From assembly GCA_963773605.1 (NCBI GenBank), contig CAVZBT010000012.1:1364001-1428000 (forward strand): a stretch of 64,000 nt of DNA, read 5' to 3'. The stretch's first letter is position 1. Each line of letters begins with the position of its first letter. The notes under the pieces are model-generated. The model was not told the origin of the DNA, ran no database searches, and worked only from the letters and a program-made list of their open reading frames with translations. The translations under genes and the position numbers were made by a program. The stretch comes from CAVZBT01 sp963773605 (lineage in GTDB: Bacteria; Acidobacteriota; UBA6911). Shown piece after piece: positions 47,400 to 55,254 of the stretch.

Positions 47400-48128
47400 C
47401 ACGAGACTTGTCGTTGCCGCAAGTGCGATCTGCACCGCGTCATGCGCCGCCAATACTTTGACGCAGGTCCGTGGTCTCTGGTGAGACGCTGTGATGCAGG
47501 CAACCCGAACCATCTGATGTATGGCGCTATAGAAACCAGTATATGATGCGTTGCCGATTAGATTGTGTGCCGCCCTGCCAATGCACTCACTGGCCGACCC
47601 AAAAGTCACCCCGCCCGGCTCGTGTAATGCCTCGGAAGGCGCGATTACCAGCAAACCCATCCTTGATATCCGTTTCTCTTATCGAGGCCCTGGAACCCAA
47701 CTGGCGAGCCGAGGGCGAAGCGCCAATCTGTTAGTCCGTACTCCTTAAGAGGCGGGATCAGGGAAGGGTTAGGCTGGCAGCAACAGTACTGGGAATCAAC
47801 ACTAGCTGGCCGTTATCGAGACCATAGGATATGGCAATGGGAAGGGGGCTTGGTACGCCCTGACGATGGTCGGAATCATTGCTCCCGAGATGGTCTCAAC
47901 CAACCTCGATTGTCTCCTCGGTGATAGCCTGGCGGCTGTTCGCCTGCCCTGTCCATATTAAGTCCAACCGGTTGGACACGACCCAGGTAACGCGTCCGCT
48001 GCCCACTCTCAATAACGACACCGTCAGTGAATTAAACCAACCAATACTGCCGACTAAGTTGTGTCAGAAATAGCTTGCCGTTTTCGGTGGATTATCCTAC
48101 TCTGCTGTCCCCATTTCAGCGAGGTGCT
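47400..48128. other. Non-coding region after the Argonaute operon
   Basis: No supported gene. Contains the second half of the diverged repeat pair (GGTACGCCCTGACG at 47852) and the palindrome copy at 47961-47977. No clear terminator hairpin with T-run follows the pAgo stop. Confidence 0.35.
47961..47977. repeat. Second copy of the AGTCCAACCGGTTGGAC palindrome
   Basis: AGTCCAACCGGTTGGAC, identical over 17 bases to 29745-29761; the flanks differ. Confidence 0.7.
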
Positions 48129-48356
48129 ATGGATAACGGGATTTTAGAACTTGCGATCGAGGCACTTGAGAACCGGAAAGCCGCTATCGATATCGAGATT
48201 GCGAAACTGCGCGGAAAAACTCCCGCTGCATCTCCCCATGCCGTCGCACAGGCTAGAAGCAAACCACGGCGGAAGAGAACTGCTGCTCAGCGTAAGGCAC
48301 AGAGCGTCAAGATGAAGAAGATCTGGGCGGCGAAACGGAAGGCGAATCGCAGCTAA
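48129..48356 (+). CDS. Small basic protein with a conserved N-terminal helix
   Basis: 75 residues from the ATG at 48129, preceded by GAGGTG. It begins MDNGILELAIEALENRKAAI and ends in a strongly basic tail (RRKRTAAQRKAQSVKMKKIWAAKRK). This layout, an acidic amphipathic helix plus an Arg/Lys-rich tail, is familiar from small acidobacterial proteins of unknown function and suggests nucleic-acid association. It is the last gene of the island. Confidence 0.6.
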   Translation: MDNGILELAIEALENRKAAIDIEIAKLRGKTPAASPHAVAQARSKPRRKRTAAQRKAQSVKMKKIWAAKRKANRS

Positions 48357-48480
48357 ATGTTTTGCTGCTGACTCCAGCCAGCTCGGCCAAGCTTCTCGGC
48401 ACGCTGGACAAGGGATTCCCTCAGCGCTCCTGCTCCCACACCACCCAGGACTGCGGTGCTGCACCTCCATTGCCGTAACA

Positions 48481-49281
48481 ACACCCAAACAGCGCCAGAA
48501 ACAGTTGGTGTCCAAATATCGCGAGCTCATCCGCATCACCGCGCAGGTCGTAGAAAACGCTCGCGAGGCGCTCAGACAAACTCAGGGAGTCCGGGGGATC
48601 GATCTGATGAGCGACATTGCCATCAATGCGCTTCGCAAGGAGATCGACCGTCATTGTGACCTCGGGGAGCGCGTCCTCGATCAATCGCGCCGTCGGGTGC
48701 TCGACGGAGAGCAGGTTCCGAACGAACAGAAACTGTTTTCGATCTTCGAAACTCACACCGACCTGATCAAGAGAGGCAAAATCCTCAAGCCGGTCGAGTT
48801 CGGCCACAAGATCTTCCTGGCCGAGAGTGCGCGCGGCCTGATCACTCAATACCGCGTCCTCAATGGCAATCCCTGCGATGAAGGTCACGTGCACTCATCT
48901 CTTGAGCGTCACCGGAAAACATTTGGCACTATCCCGAACATCTACAGCGCCGATCGCGGATTTTTCAGCCCGAGCAACGTCCAGGAGTGCGAAGACGCCG
49001 GCGTTGGCCTTGTGTGCATTCCCCAGCGCGGAGGTAAGCGAAAGCCGGCGCAGGAAGCCCATGAGAAAAGTGCCGCCTTCAAGGACGCCCAACGTTTTCG
49101 TGCCGGCATTGAGGGGCGCATCTCCGTTCTGTTCCGCGGCCGGGGCATGAAGCGCTGCCTCGCCGAAGGTCGCGAACGATTCGAACTCCTGGTGGGCGCC
49201 GCCGTCCTTGCGAACAACCTCATGGTGATAGCGCGACTGCTGCTCGAGAAAAAGAATCGACATCGCCGCCGTGCCGCTTAG
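48481..49281 (+). pseudogene. ISNCY-like transposase, C-terminal 266 residues
   Basis: In frame from the break to TAA-less stop at 49279-49281 (TAG). Without the extra G of copy 1 it reads through KYRELIRITAQVVENAREAL to IYSADRGFFSPSNVQECEDAGVG and AANNL-type C-terminus. It completes the protein whose first 207 residues lie at 29043-29664. It has no own start, so it is not expected to be made in the split state. Confidence 0.85.
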
Positions 49282-49466
49282 GCTCATCCTGGAACAAGTC
49301 GAACCGATATAAAGGGAGACGTGTGTAATTGGCACAACTCCAAACCCTATTAGATACTATCCCTTACAACCGACGCGCGTTTCTCCCCGTTTCCCGCTGT
49401 GACCCCATGGGCTGCCGGACCGGAGAAATCTACAATCACACGTTTGAACCCATTTCGCGACAGAAA
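48481..49466 (+). mobile_element. ISNCY-like insertion sequence, right half (belongs to copy 2)
   Basis: 986 bp that continue copy 2 from the exact base where it stops at 29664. Ends with the inverted repeat (TTTCGCGACAGAAA) followed by CTAGCTAG. Confidence 0.85.
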
Positions 49467-49474
49467 CTAGCTAG
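49467..49474. repeat. 8 bp target-site repeat, third copy
   Basis: CTAGCTAG right of the reconstructed second IS copy, matching 26559-26566 and 28605-28612. Confidence 0.6.
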
Positions 49475-49506
49475 ACAACTCCAGATGCGGGATAGAAGAT
49501 ATTCCC

Positions 49507-49665
49507 ATGGCACTTAGCCGGCACAGCAGAGTGGTTGAGCAGGAACGTGCCGCTTCGGAATTCAATATGGGAAGCAAACTCTCGGTACTAAAACTCATCT
49601 TCACGGTCGCTGCGGTCAGCATCACCCAGATGAAGAACATCCTCGGAGACTTACAGGACAGCTAA
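49507..49665 (+). CDS. Possible 52-residue protein
   Basis: An ATG at 49507 opens MALSRHSRVVEQERAASEF and ends LGDLQDS with TAA at 49663. One hydrophobic stretch (LSVLKLIFTVAAVSI) might span a membrane. No strong ribosome site is seen and the family is unknown. It lies between the IS right end and the IS4 element. Confidence 0.25.
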   Translation: MALSRHSRVVEQERAASEFNMGSKLSVLKLIFTVAAVSITQMKNILGDLQDS

Positions 49666-50873
49666 ACGGAGCAATCGAGCCACCGGCAGAGATCTCACAA
49701 TATCCATATCCATGCGAAACGGGGAACGGCTTGCCGCCGGACACTGTGCTGCCTACTGACTTTGTCGAGCTTCAGCGCACGCACCCAGCCTATACGGCAC
49801 CACTCTTGTCCAAAACAGCTTCTTGAGAACCCGCGATTTCGTGAGGCAGTCTGAATAGAAAATGAGATGTGCCCGGCCGGACCCGACCTTGGTAAGATGG
49901 ATTTTCGCCAAAAAATCTGTCTACCCAGGAGGCCCGACCGTGCAAAGATTTTCTAGCATCTTCTCGCAGCTGCTTCAACTGTTCCCGCGCCTTGAATTCG
50001 AACAGGCCGTAAAAAAGCATCGTTCCGATTACTCCGCCAAGGGTTTCACGAGCTGGGGCCAGTTCGTCGCCATGCTCTTTTGCCAGTTCGGCCGCGCCCA
50101 TAGTCTTCGCGAGATCTGCGGGGGTCTGGCCAGCTGTGAAGGCAAGCTGAAGCACCTCGGCGTTTCCGATTCGCCGAAACGGTCCACCCTCGCCTACGCC
50201 AACACCAACCGGCCGTGGTCTCTTTACCAGACCGTGTTCGAGCAACTCCTGGCAAAGTGTCAGTCGGCGGTGGCCGGGCGCGGTACGCGCAAGAAATTCC
50301 GGTTCAAGAACAAGCTCGTGAGTCTGGACGCGAGCGTCATTGACCTGTCGCTCTCGCTTTTCGACTGGGCGCACTTCCGGCGGACCAAGGGCGCCGTTAA
50401 GTTGCACCTGCTCCTGGACCATGATGGTTACCTCCCGTCGTTTGCTGTGGTGACAACCGGCAAAACCAGCGACATCAAAGTGGCGCGCAGGCTCCGGTTT
50501 GAACGTGGCACGGTGGTGGTCATGGACCGGGGCTACATCGACTACGAGTGGTTTGTCGAGTTGACGCGGCAAACCGTCTACTTCGTTACGCGGCTGAAGG
50601 ACACCGCATCGTTTGAAGTCGTGGAGAACCGGTCGGTGCCGCCGGGAACCAACGTTCGCAAGGACCAGATTATCTTCTTCCACAGCCAGGCCATCGCTGA
50701 CCGCGAGCACTTTTTCAGGATCGTCGAGGTCTGGGACGACGAAAAGCAGAGGTCCTTCATTTTCCTGACCAACCAGCTCACGTTCGCAGCCACCACGATC
50801 GCGGCCATCTACAAAGACCGCTGGAAAGTCGAGTTGTTTTTCGACAGCTCGACATTATGCACTCCTTCGGATC

Positions 50874-52928
50874 CTATTGCATTTCAAGGGTCAATTGCGC
50901 TGAGTCGACCGTTGGTGGGGTCGCTTTGTTGTTTCGTTTCGCAATGAATTGCTCGACGTTCGATCTGCACAGAATCCACGGCGCTCCTGGGCATGCCTGC
51001 GTCGCTGGCAGCTGTTTCAGCCGAATCAGTCGCAATACTGTTGTCGGCGTGACACCGAGCAAGCGGGCCACTTCGCTCACAGCCATTTCTCCACGGGCTT
51101 GCCTCTCTCCTTCGCAGTAAATAGGAATCGCATGATTGTTTCGCAGTGAGCAGACACGCCTCGCCGTCCAGCTCTGTCCGTGTGCAGTACGGCGTTCATT
51201 GCGATTGAGAATGGAGGCGATCCTCGCGTCTGGTTCGATCCGCGCCAGCGCACGAACGATCTCAACGAGATCGCTGTCGGTGACATACCGATGCCGGCCA
51301 GAGCGAATCTTCTGGAACTCCAGCTGGGTGTGATCGCCTCCTTGCCAATGCAACACGAGGCGTATCGTATCTCCTTCACACGTGGCGATGATTTCTTTCA
51401 GGGCAATCCGAAGGATGCGCTTTTTGTGCTCAGGCGAACTGTAGGGATCATCCCAGAGTCGGGGCACATCGCGGGCTAAGGTGAGCAGCTCCCTTTTGGT
51501 CGACTCGTTCAGCGGGAGCTCGCGACCTTGTTGCAGAGTCACGAGCTCGGCTTCAAGCTGCGCCTGCGTGGCCAGCGCCAGATTCCAGCGGCGCTCGAGC
51601 TCTGCAGCAACGAGACGATTCGCTGGATCGACTGCGTCATATTGGCGCCGAGCCCTGGTGGCCTCATAGCGCGCGTGCTCCAACGCCAAGGCCTTATGCC
51701 GAATCCGGTCATCACTTTCGCCCTGCAGCGTCTCGATCGCTTCGATGGCCGCTTGGATTCCAAAGGGTGTCAGGCATCGCAACACCTGTTCCGACACAAG
51801 CCGATCAGCACGGAGACCGCCGAACATAACACAACACGCGGTGTCACGATTGAGAATGTATCCCGAGCATTGATAGCGAATCACCGACGGACCGGGATAT
51901 TGCGCCAACAGCTTGGCGCCACAGTGACCGCAGCGCAGCAGACCTGCGAGCAATGCCCGGCCGGCTTTGACTGATCCACGCACGACACTACCCCTGGCAT
52001 TTTCGTTATGTGCAATAATCGTCTGATTGCTCTGATAGACGTCCCAGCCAATGTAACCCTCGTGATGATCCTGAATCAAGACCGCCCAGTCCTCGCGTCG
52101 GCGATGCGCTTGCCGAATGACACGCTTTTGCCCGTTTTCAAGCCGCACCGTCGTCTTGCTGCGGCCGTACGCGTAAGCACCGGCGTATAAGGGGTTTTTC
52201 AACACGCTCAGCACCGCGTGGTAGCGAGCGGGCCGCCAGACAATCTCGCTGACGTCTTCACATCCACGAACCACTGGCAGCTTGATCTGCTGCTGAGCCA
52301 GCCAGAAATACACCTGTCGCACGCTGGCCAATTCGGTGAACTTGCGAAAGATCAGCTCGATGGCAGCACGCACCCGCGCATCTGGATCTTTTTCGATGCG
52401 ATCGTCCGGCGCTTTGACGTACCCGATCGGAACACGTTTGAACAAGGCTCCGCGCTGCGCCTTCTGCGTCAGGGCCGCCTGGGCACGCTCGCGGAAACTG
52501 GCGAGTTCCATCTCGCTGATCGTACCTTTCATGCCCAACAATAACCGGTCGTTGGTGAGTCTCGCGTCATACACGCCCTCGCCGTCAATGAGCAGCGCAT
52601 CGACGACACTGCAGAATTCAAGGAGCGTATGCCAGTCCCGACCATTTCGTGCTAGGCGCGACGCCTCGATGCTGAAGACGGCGCCGACCTGCCCGTCGCA
52701 CAGCGCGCGCAGCAATCGTTCAAATCCAGGTCGGCGTGTCCCGGATCCAGAGATCCCAAGATCGTCGTCGATCACGTCGACGTCTTGCCAACCCAGCCCT
52801 CGCGCACGATCGACCAGGGCATATTGTCGGCGCTGACTCTCCAGATTATGCTGTACTTGACCGGCTGTGGACTGACGAATGTACACACAGGCGCGCCGGG
52901 ACAGATGATCAGCGGTGATCTTGTTCAT
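50874..52928 (-). CDS. Large serine recombinase with C-terminal HTH
   Basis: 684 residues, ATG at 52928 with GAGGAGG upstream. Resolvase domain at about 10-155 with the nucleophile Ser20 in VYIRQST and the arginine-containing EASRLARN. The recombinase domain follows (about 165-310), then a zinc ribbon (LLRCGHCGAKL to YQCSGYIL) and a coiled-coil region. An unusual extra C-terminal unit (about 620-675: MAVSEVARLLGVTPTTVLRLIRLKQLP...WILCRSNVEQFI) is an excisionase-like HTH. All parts are intact, so the element may be active. Confidence 0.9.
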   Translation of the reverse strand: MNKITADHLSRRACVYIRQSTAGQVQHNLESQRRQYALVDRARGLGWQDVDVIDDDLGISGSGTRRPGFERLLRALCDGQVGAVFSIEASRLARNGRDWHTLLEFCSVVDALLIDGEGVYDARLTNDRLLLGMKGTISEMELASFRERAQAALTQKAQRGALFKRVPIGYVKAPDDRIEKDPDARVRAAIELIFRKFTELASVRQVYFWLAQQQIKLPVVRGCEDVSEIVWRPARYHAVLSVLKNPLYAGAYAYGRSKTTVRLENGQKRVIRQAHRRREDWAVLIQDHHEGYIGWDVYQSNQTIIAHNENARGSVVRGSVKAGRALLAGLLRCGHCGAKLLAQYPGPSVIRYQCSGYILNRDTACCVMFGGLRADRLVSEQVLRCLTPFGIQAAIEAIETLQGESDDRIRHKALALEHARYEATRARRQYDAVDPANRLVAAELERRWNLALATQAQLEAELVTLQQGRELPLNESTKRELLTLARDVPRLWDDPYSSPEHKKRILRIALKEIIATCEGDTIRLVLHWQGGDHTQLEFQKIRSGRHRYVTDSDLVEIVRALARIEPDARIASILNRNERRTAHGQSWTARRVCSLRNNHAIPIYCEGERQARGEMAVSEVARLLGVTPTTVLRLIRLKQLPATQACPGAPWILCRSNVEQFIAKRNNKATPPTVDSAQLTLEMQ

Positions 52929-53085
52929 CGCCGTCCTCCTCGTTGATCGCCTTGGCCAGCGCCTGCATCCACTGCACCAGTGCCTGTCTCAGCCGTTCTT
53001 GTACCTCCTGCGGAAGTGGGACGGCGGGGATCGCCGGTGACTCTTCGAAGAGCCGGCGTTGTAGTATTGCTCGTGACTGCCGCAT
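52909..53085 (-). CDS. Small accessory ORF of the recombinase element
   Basis: 58 residues from the ATG at 53085, which follows GAGGAGG by 6 bases. Sequence is helical and charged (MRQSRAILQRRLFEESPAIP, then QEVQERLRQALVQWMQALAKAINEEDGDEQ). It overlaps the recombinase start by 20 bases, indicating translational coupling. Its constant position before such recombinases suggests a helper role, otherwise unknown. Confidence 0.55.
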   Translation of the reverse strand: MRQSRAILQRRLFEESPAIPAVPLPQEVQERLRQALVQWMQALAKAINEEDGDEQDHR

Positions 53086-53359
53086 CGTGATCCTCCTCGC
53101 GTGCATCATGCACAGTCGAGGATAGGCAGGTCACGCTAAAGCGGCGCAACTCGAGTAAGACGCGCACGGGAAGACGCGCCGTGCTCACGATCTCTGGGCA
53201 CGCCGCCTCGGAATGCGTCATCCAGGCGGGCACCGAGAGCGGGGTGCCGTCGGCCCGCCGCACGACGTAGAAGGTCTCGTCGTGAGAGTAATAGACCCGG
53301 ACAACCGAGAGGCTCTGCGAATGCAGTGGGTGGAATCGGTAGTGGATCGTTACTTCGAC
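52925..53359 (-). CDS. DUF5372-like frame at the element edge, start unclear
   Basis: The frame reads VEVTIHYRFHPLHSQSLSVVRV, YYSHDETFYVVRRADGTPLS and VPAWMTHSEAACPEI, a pattern I associate with DUF5372 proteins found beside recombinases. No ATG or GTG precedes the conserved part; the first GTG (53263) is internal. The upstream stop coincides with the element boundary, so a start may lie in another context or the gene may be trimmed. The 3' half overlaps the 58-residue ORF. Confidence 0.4.
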   Translation of the reverse strand, partial: VEVTIHYRFHPLHSQSLSVVRVYYSHDETFYVVRRADGTPLSVPAWMTHSEAACPEIVSTARLPVRVLLELRRFSVTCLSSTVHDAREEDHDAAVTSNTTTPALRRVTGDPRRPTSAGGTRTAETGTGAVDAGAGQGDQRGGRR

Positions 53360-53692
53360 AGGGCGCTGTTTATGGGTAGTATGTCGTTCAGTTGTTCAAG
53401 GCACTGAAGCAGAACCTGAAGATCAAGACGTTTCTGGGCACGAGTGCCAACGCTGTTCTGACGCAGATATGGACGGCCTTGATAGCTATTCTCGTATTGA
53501 AATACTTGCAGCTTCTATCCACCTTCTCATGGTCCTTGTCCAACCTGGTTGCGCTGCTGCGCCAGCAGTTATTCGTATACCGAGACCTCTGGATATGGCT
53601 GAACACGCCATTTGAAGGGCCCCCCGCGCTTGCTGAGCTTGAGTCCGCACAGATGTCACTGGGGTTTGGCGGGTAGTGTTTGGACAGCAGAA

Positions 53693-54081
53693 TTCGCGAT
53701 CCGCGCGGAAAAACGTGATTGATCGATGAAATCCGATGGTTAGCTTGGACAGCACCTGAACGAGAACCAACGTTTGGCGAAAATTCGAAAGCGGGGGACC
53801 TCAGCCGCAGCAGAGCGATCGTGGCGGAGCTATGTTCAATGAAATCAATGCGGCGAGGTGCACTTGGTGGCTAATTTGGACAGCAGTGAACCAAAGTACT
53901 GCCACCGCTCAAACGTGGCACGGGTCGGTTTGTTGTGCATCCTATCTTTTGGCGTGCTCTTGACTGCACTGCGATCGCAGGACACACCTATCTATCTCTG
54001 GAGTGAATGGCTTTGTTGGGGGTGAAGCCAGCCTTCCTTGGTCCCTTACGGCACGTTTTGTGTGGCCACTTACTAATCTTC
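53693..54081. other. Non-coding IS debris
   Basis: No gene. Two more TTGGACAGCA words (53735, 53876) resemble the IS4 end at 53680, suggesting remains of further copies. Confidence 0.35.
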
Positions 54082-54486
54082 TCACCAGTGGTGTGCCACA
54101 TAGCCAAGATAGAGCAGTACAGCCCAAAGCAAAGTCAGCATAATAAGCACTTTCCTGAATCGTTTGGTCACATAAGCCCACCGTAGGAGACAGCCATATG
54201 CAAACCACATTCCTCCCGCAAGTAGCGGGTAATACACAAGTTCTCCGTAATACGGTTCATAAATTAGTTTACTTATCGTCCATGCAGGTAGTGCCAAGCA
54301 AAGCATAGTATCCCACATCGCTTCGCTCGCATTTCTCCAAAGTTGAGGCACCGGTCGATTTTCGTATTGATTATCACGGTCGGGTACCAGTCGCGAGACA
54401 TATAGAATGTCACTGATGTAGATGGACGATACCATGAAGAACAATCCGAAGAATACAATGTTGGTCCTCTTTGATATAGCAATCAC
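54082..54486 (-). CDS. Small multi-pass membrane protein
   Basis: 134 residues from the GTG at 54486; GAGGAGG six bases upstream decides this start. Four hydrophobic segments are visible (IVFFGLFFMVSSIYISDILY, MWDTMLCLALPAWTISKLIY, YYPLLAGGMWFAYGCLLRW, VLIMLTLLWAVLLYLGYV). No family is recognised. It stands alone among IS remnants and is AT-rich, suggesting transfer. Confidence 0.6.
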   Translation of the reverse strand: MIAISKRTNIVFFGLFFMVSSIYISDILYVSRLVPDRDNQYENRPVPQLWRNASEAMWDTMLCLALPAWTISKLIYEPYYGELVYYPLLAGGMWFAYGCLLRWAYVTKRFRKVLIMLTLLWAVLLYLGYVAHHW

Positions 54487-54582
54487 TGGTGCCTCCTCAG
54501 CAGAATCTGTGGGTCCACTCAGGTTCTGGTAATGCGCCAAGCGTATGATAGAGAGCAACTTCGGCGGCTCTGAAAGTCCGAA

Positions 54583-54906
54583 TCTGGGTATTTAGTTGAC
54601 TCAGGTGACCACAACATATGGTGGCTCATCCCCGTATACTTGCCACAATTCGCGCCGCGGGAGACTTGCTTCTTCCGAGGCAGCAGAGCAGGCGGGAAGC
54701 GGCTCGACCAGGGGCTCCGTCGGATCCAGACTGCGCATTGACAATCGAAAGAGCCCGGTTGATGGCCTTGAGCCGCTGGCTACAACAGATCGCCTGTCTG
54801 CAGCCCATCGCAGCCGATCGGGTTTACTGGCCGCGGTGCAACGGCATGCGCGCCATCATGCAAACCACAAGCTGTAGTGGGTACCTGAGTCATCTAAATA
54901 CCCAGA
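54583..54906. mobile_element. 324 bp MITE-like element with target duplication
   Basis: Ends are 30 bp inverted repeats matching at 27 of 30 positions, beginning TCTGGGTATTTAG. AGTCCGAA flanks the element on both sides (54575-54582 and 54907-54914), an 8 bp target duplication. The interior has no transposase. It would be moved in trans by an element with the same ends, not present in this window. Confidence 0.75.
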
Positions 54907-54944
54907 AGTCCGAAATCCATAAGCTTTTCTGGTAGTCAGTTTCA

Positions 54945-55230
54945 AGCGGTTGCGTTGAAACCCTCCATGACACCGCTGGAAATCGTCCCTTTGGCCCGAA
55001 ACCAATTCAAAAGGAGTTCCCGGTGCGAGCGCAGCATGCGGGCGACTTTCTTCATCGGGTCAATCTTGGAAAGCATGGTGCGCTTGCACCAACGGTCGAG
55101 AAATACCCCGGCCCAATGAGGGGAAACGTAATTCCAGAAGAATTGAAAGTCTTCCTTCAGCAAATAACTGCGCACGGCCTTCAGGTTGTAGCGGAGGAGA
55201 TCGCTCAGTTTTATTTTTTACCGCGTCCCC
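54945..55230 (-). pseudogene. ISL3-family transposase remnant
   Basis: The minus strand encodes ANLRGRGKK, then after a one-base loss in an A-run, LSDLLRYNLKAVRSYLLKEDFQFFWNYVSPHWAGVFLD, and continues HRELLLNWFRAKGTISSGVMEGFN before the frame ends in NATA instead of the expected NNKAK. This is the C-terminal part of the ISL3 catalytic domain (GxxSxGxxEGFN). Both ends are missing. Confidence 0.65.
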
Positions 55231-55254
55231 GCAGATTGGCCCTTCAAAACTGGC

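Larger units (their letters stand above)
29665..48480. mobile_element. 18.8 kb island inserted into an IS copy
   Basis: This 18,816 bp segment separates the two perfectly complementary halves of one ISNCY-like element. Only one base (A) could be duplicated at the junctions, so there is no ordinary target duplication. Base composition is visibly more AT-rich than the flanks and its genes (secreted adhesin-like proteins, RHS gene, IS66, short-pAgo operon) form an accessory set. No integrase gene lies inside. Insertion after the IS arrived is the simplest reading; how it moved is unknown. Confidence 0.7.
50841..53397. mobile_element. Serine-recombinase insertion element
   Basis: About 2.55 kb placed into the IS4 transposase codons with a shared TC (or TTC) at both edges (50841-50842 and 53396-53397), as expected of a large serine recombinase acting at a 2 bp core. 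Near the left edge GCTCGACATTA and near the right edge, inverted, GAACGACATAC share CGACAT, consistent with paired recombinase-binding half-sites. It holds the recombinase and two small upstream frames. Confidence 0.7.
49940..53676 (+). pseudogene. IS4-family transposase split by a 2.55 kb insertion
   Basis: The GTG at 49940 (GGAGG upstream) starts a transposase that reads to residue 301 and resumes at 53395. Catalytic aspartates lie in LVSLDASVID (Asp130) and VVMDRGYIDY (Asp196), the glutamate in the YREK motif YKDRWKVELFF (Glu298). The rest (FKALKQNLKIKTFLGTSANAV to SLGFGG) lies at 53395-53676 in frame. The insertion falls inside the Y(2)R(3)E(6)K signature, between Glu and Lys, so the enzyme is certainly inactivated. 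Confidence 0.9.
49806..53692 (+). mobile_element. IS4-family element interrupted by a recombinase element
   Basis: Left end near CTTGTCCAAAACAGC and right end near TTTGGACAGCAG share a short inverted core TGTCCAAA. Removing the 2.55 kb insert leaves about 1.33 kb, normal for IS4. Further TTGGACAGCA words at 53735 and 53876 make the exact right boundary uncertain. Confidence 0.6.

Noticed and set aside
29665..48480. Island inserted as an ordinary transposon with target duplication
   Set aside because: Only a single base is shared at the two junctions and the island ends show no inverted repeats.
53733..53891. Second and third complete IS4 elements
   Set aside because: Only the short end word TTGGACAGCA recurs; there is no transposase or paired left end.
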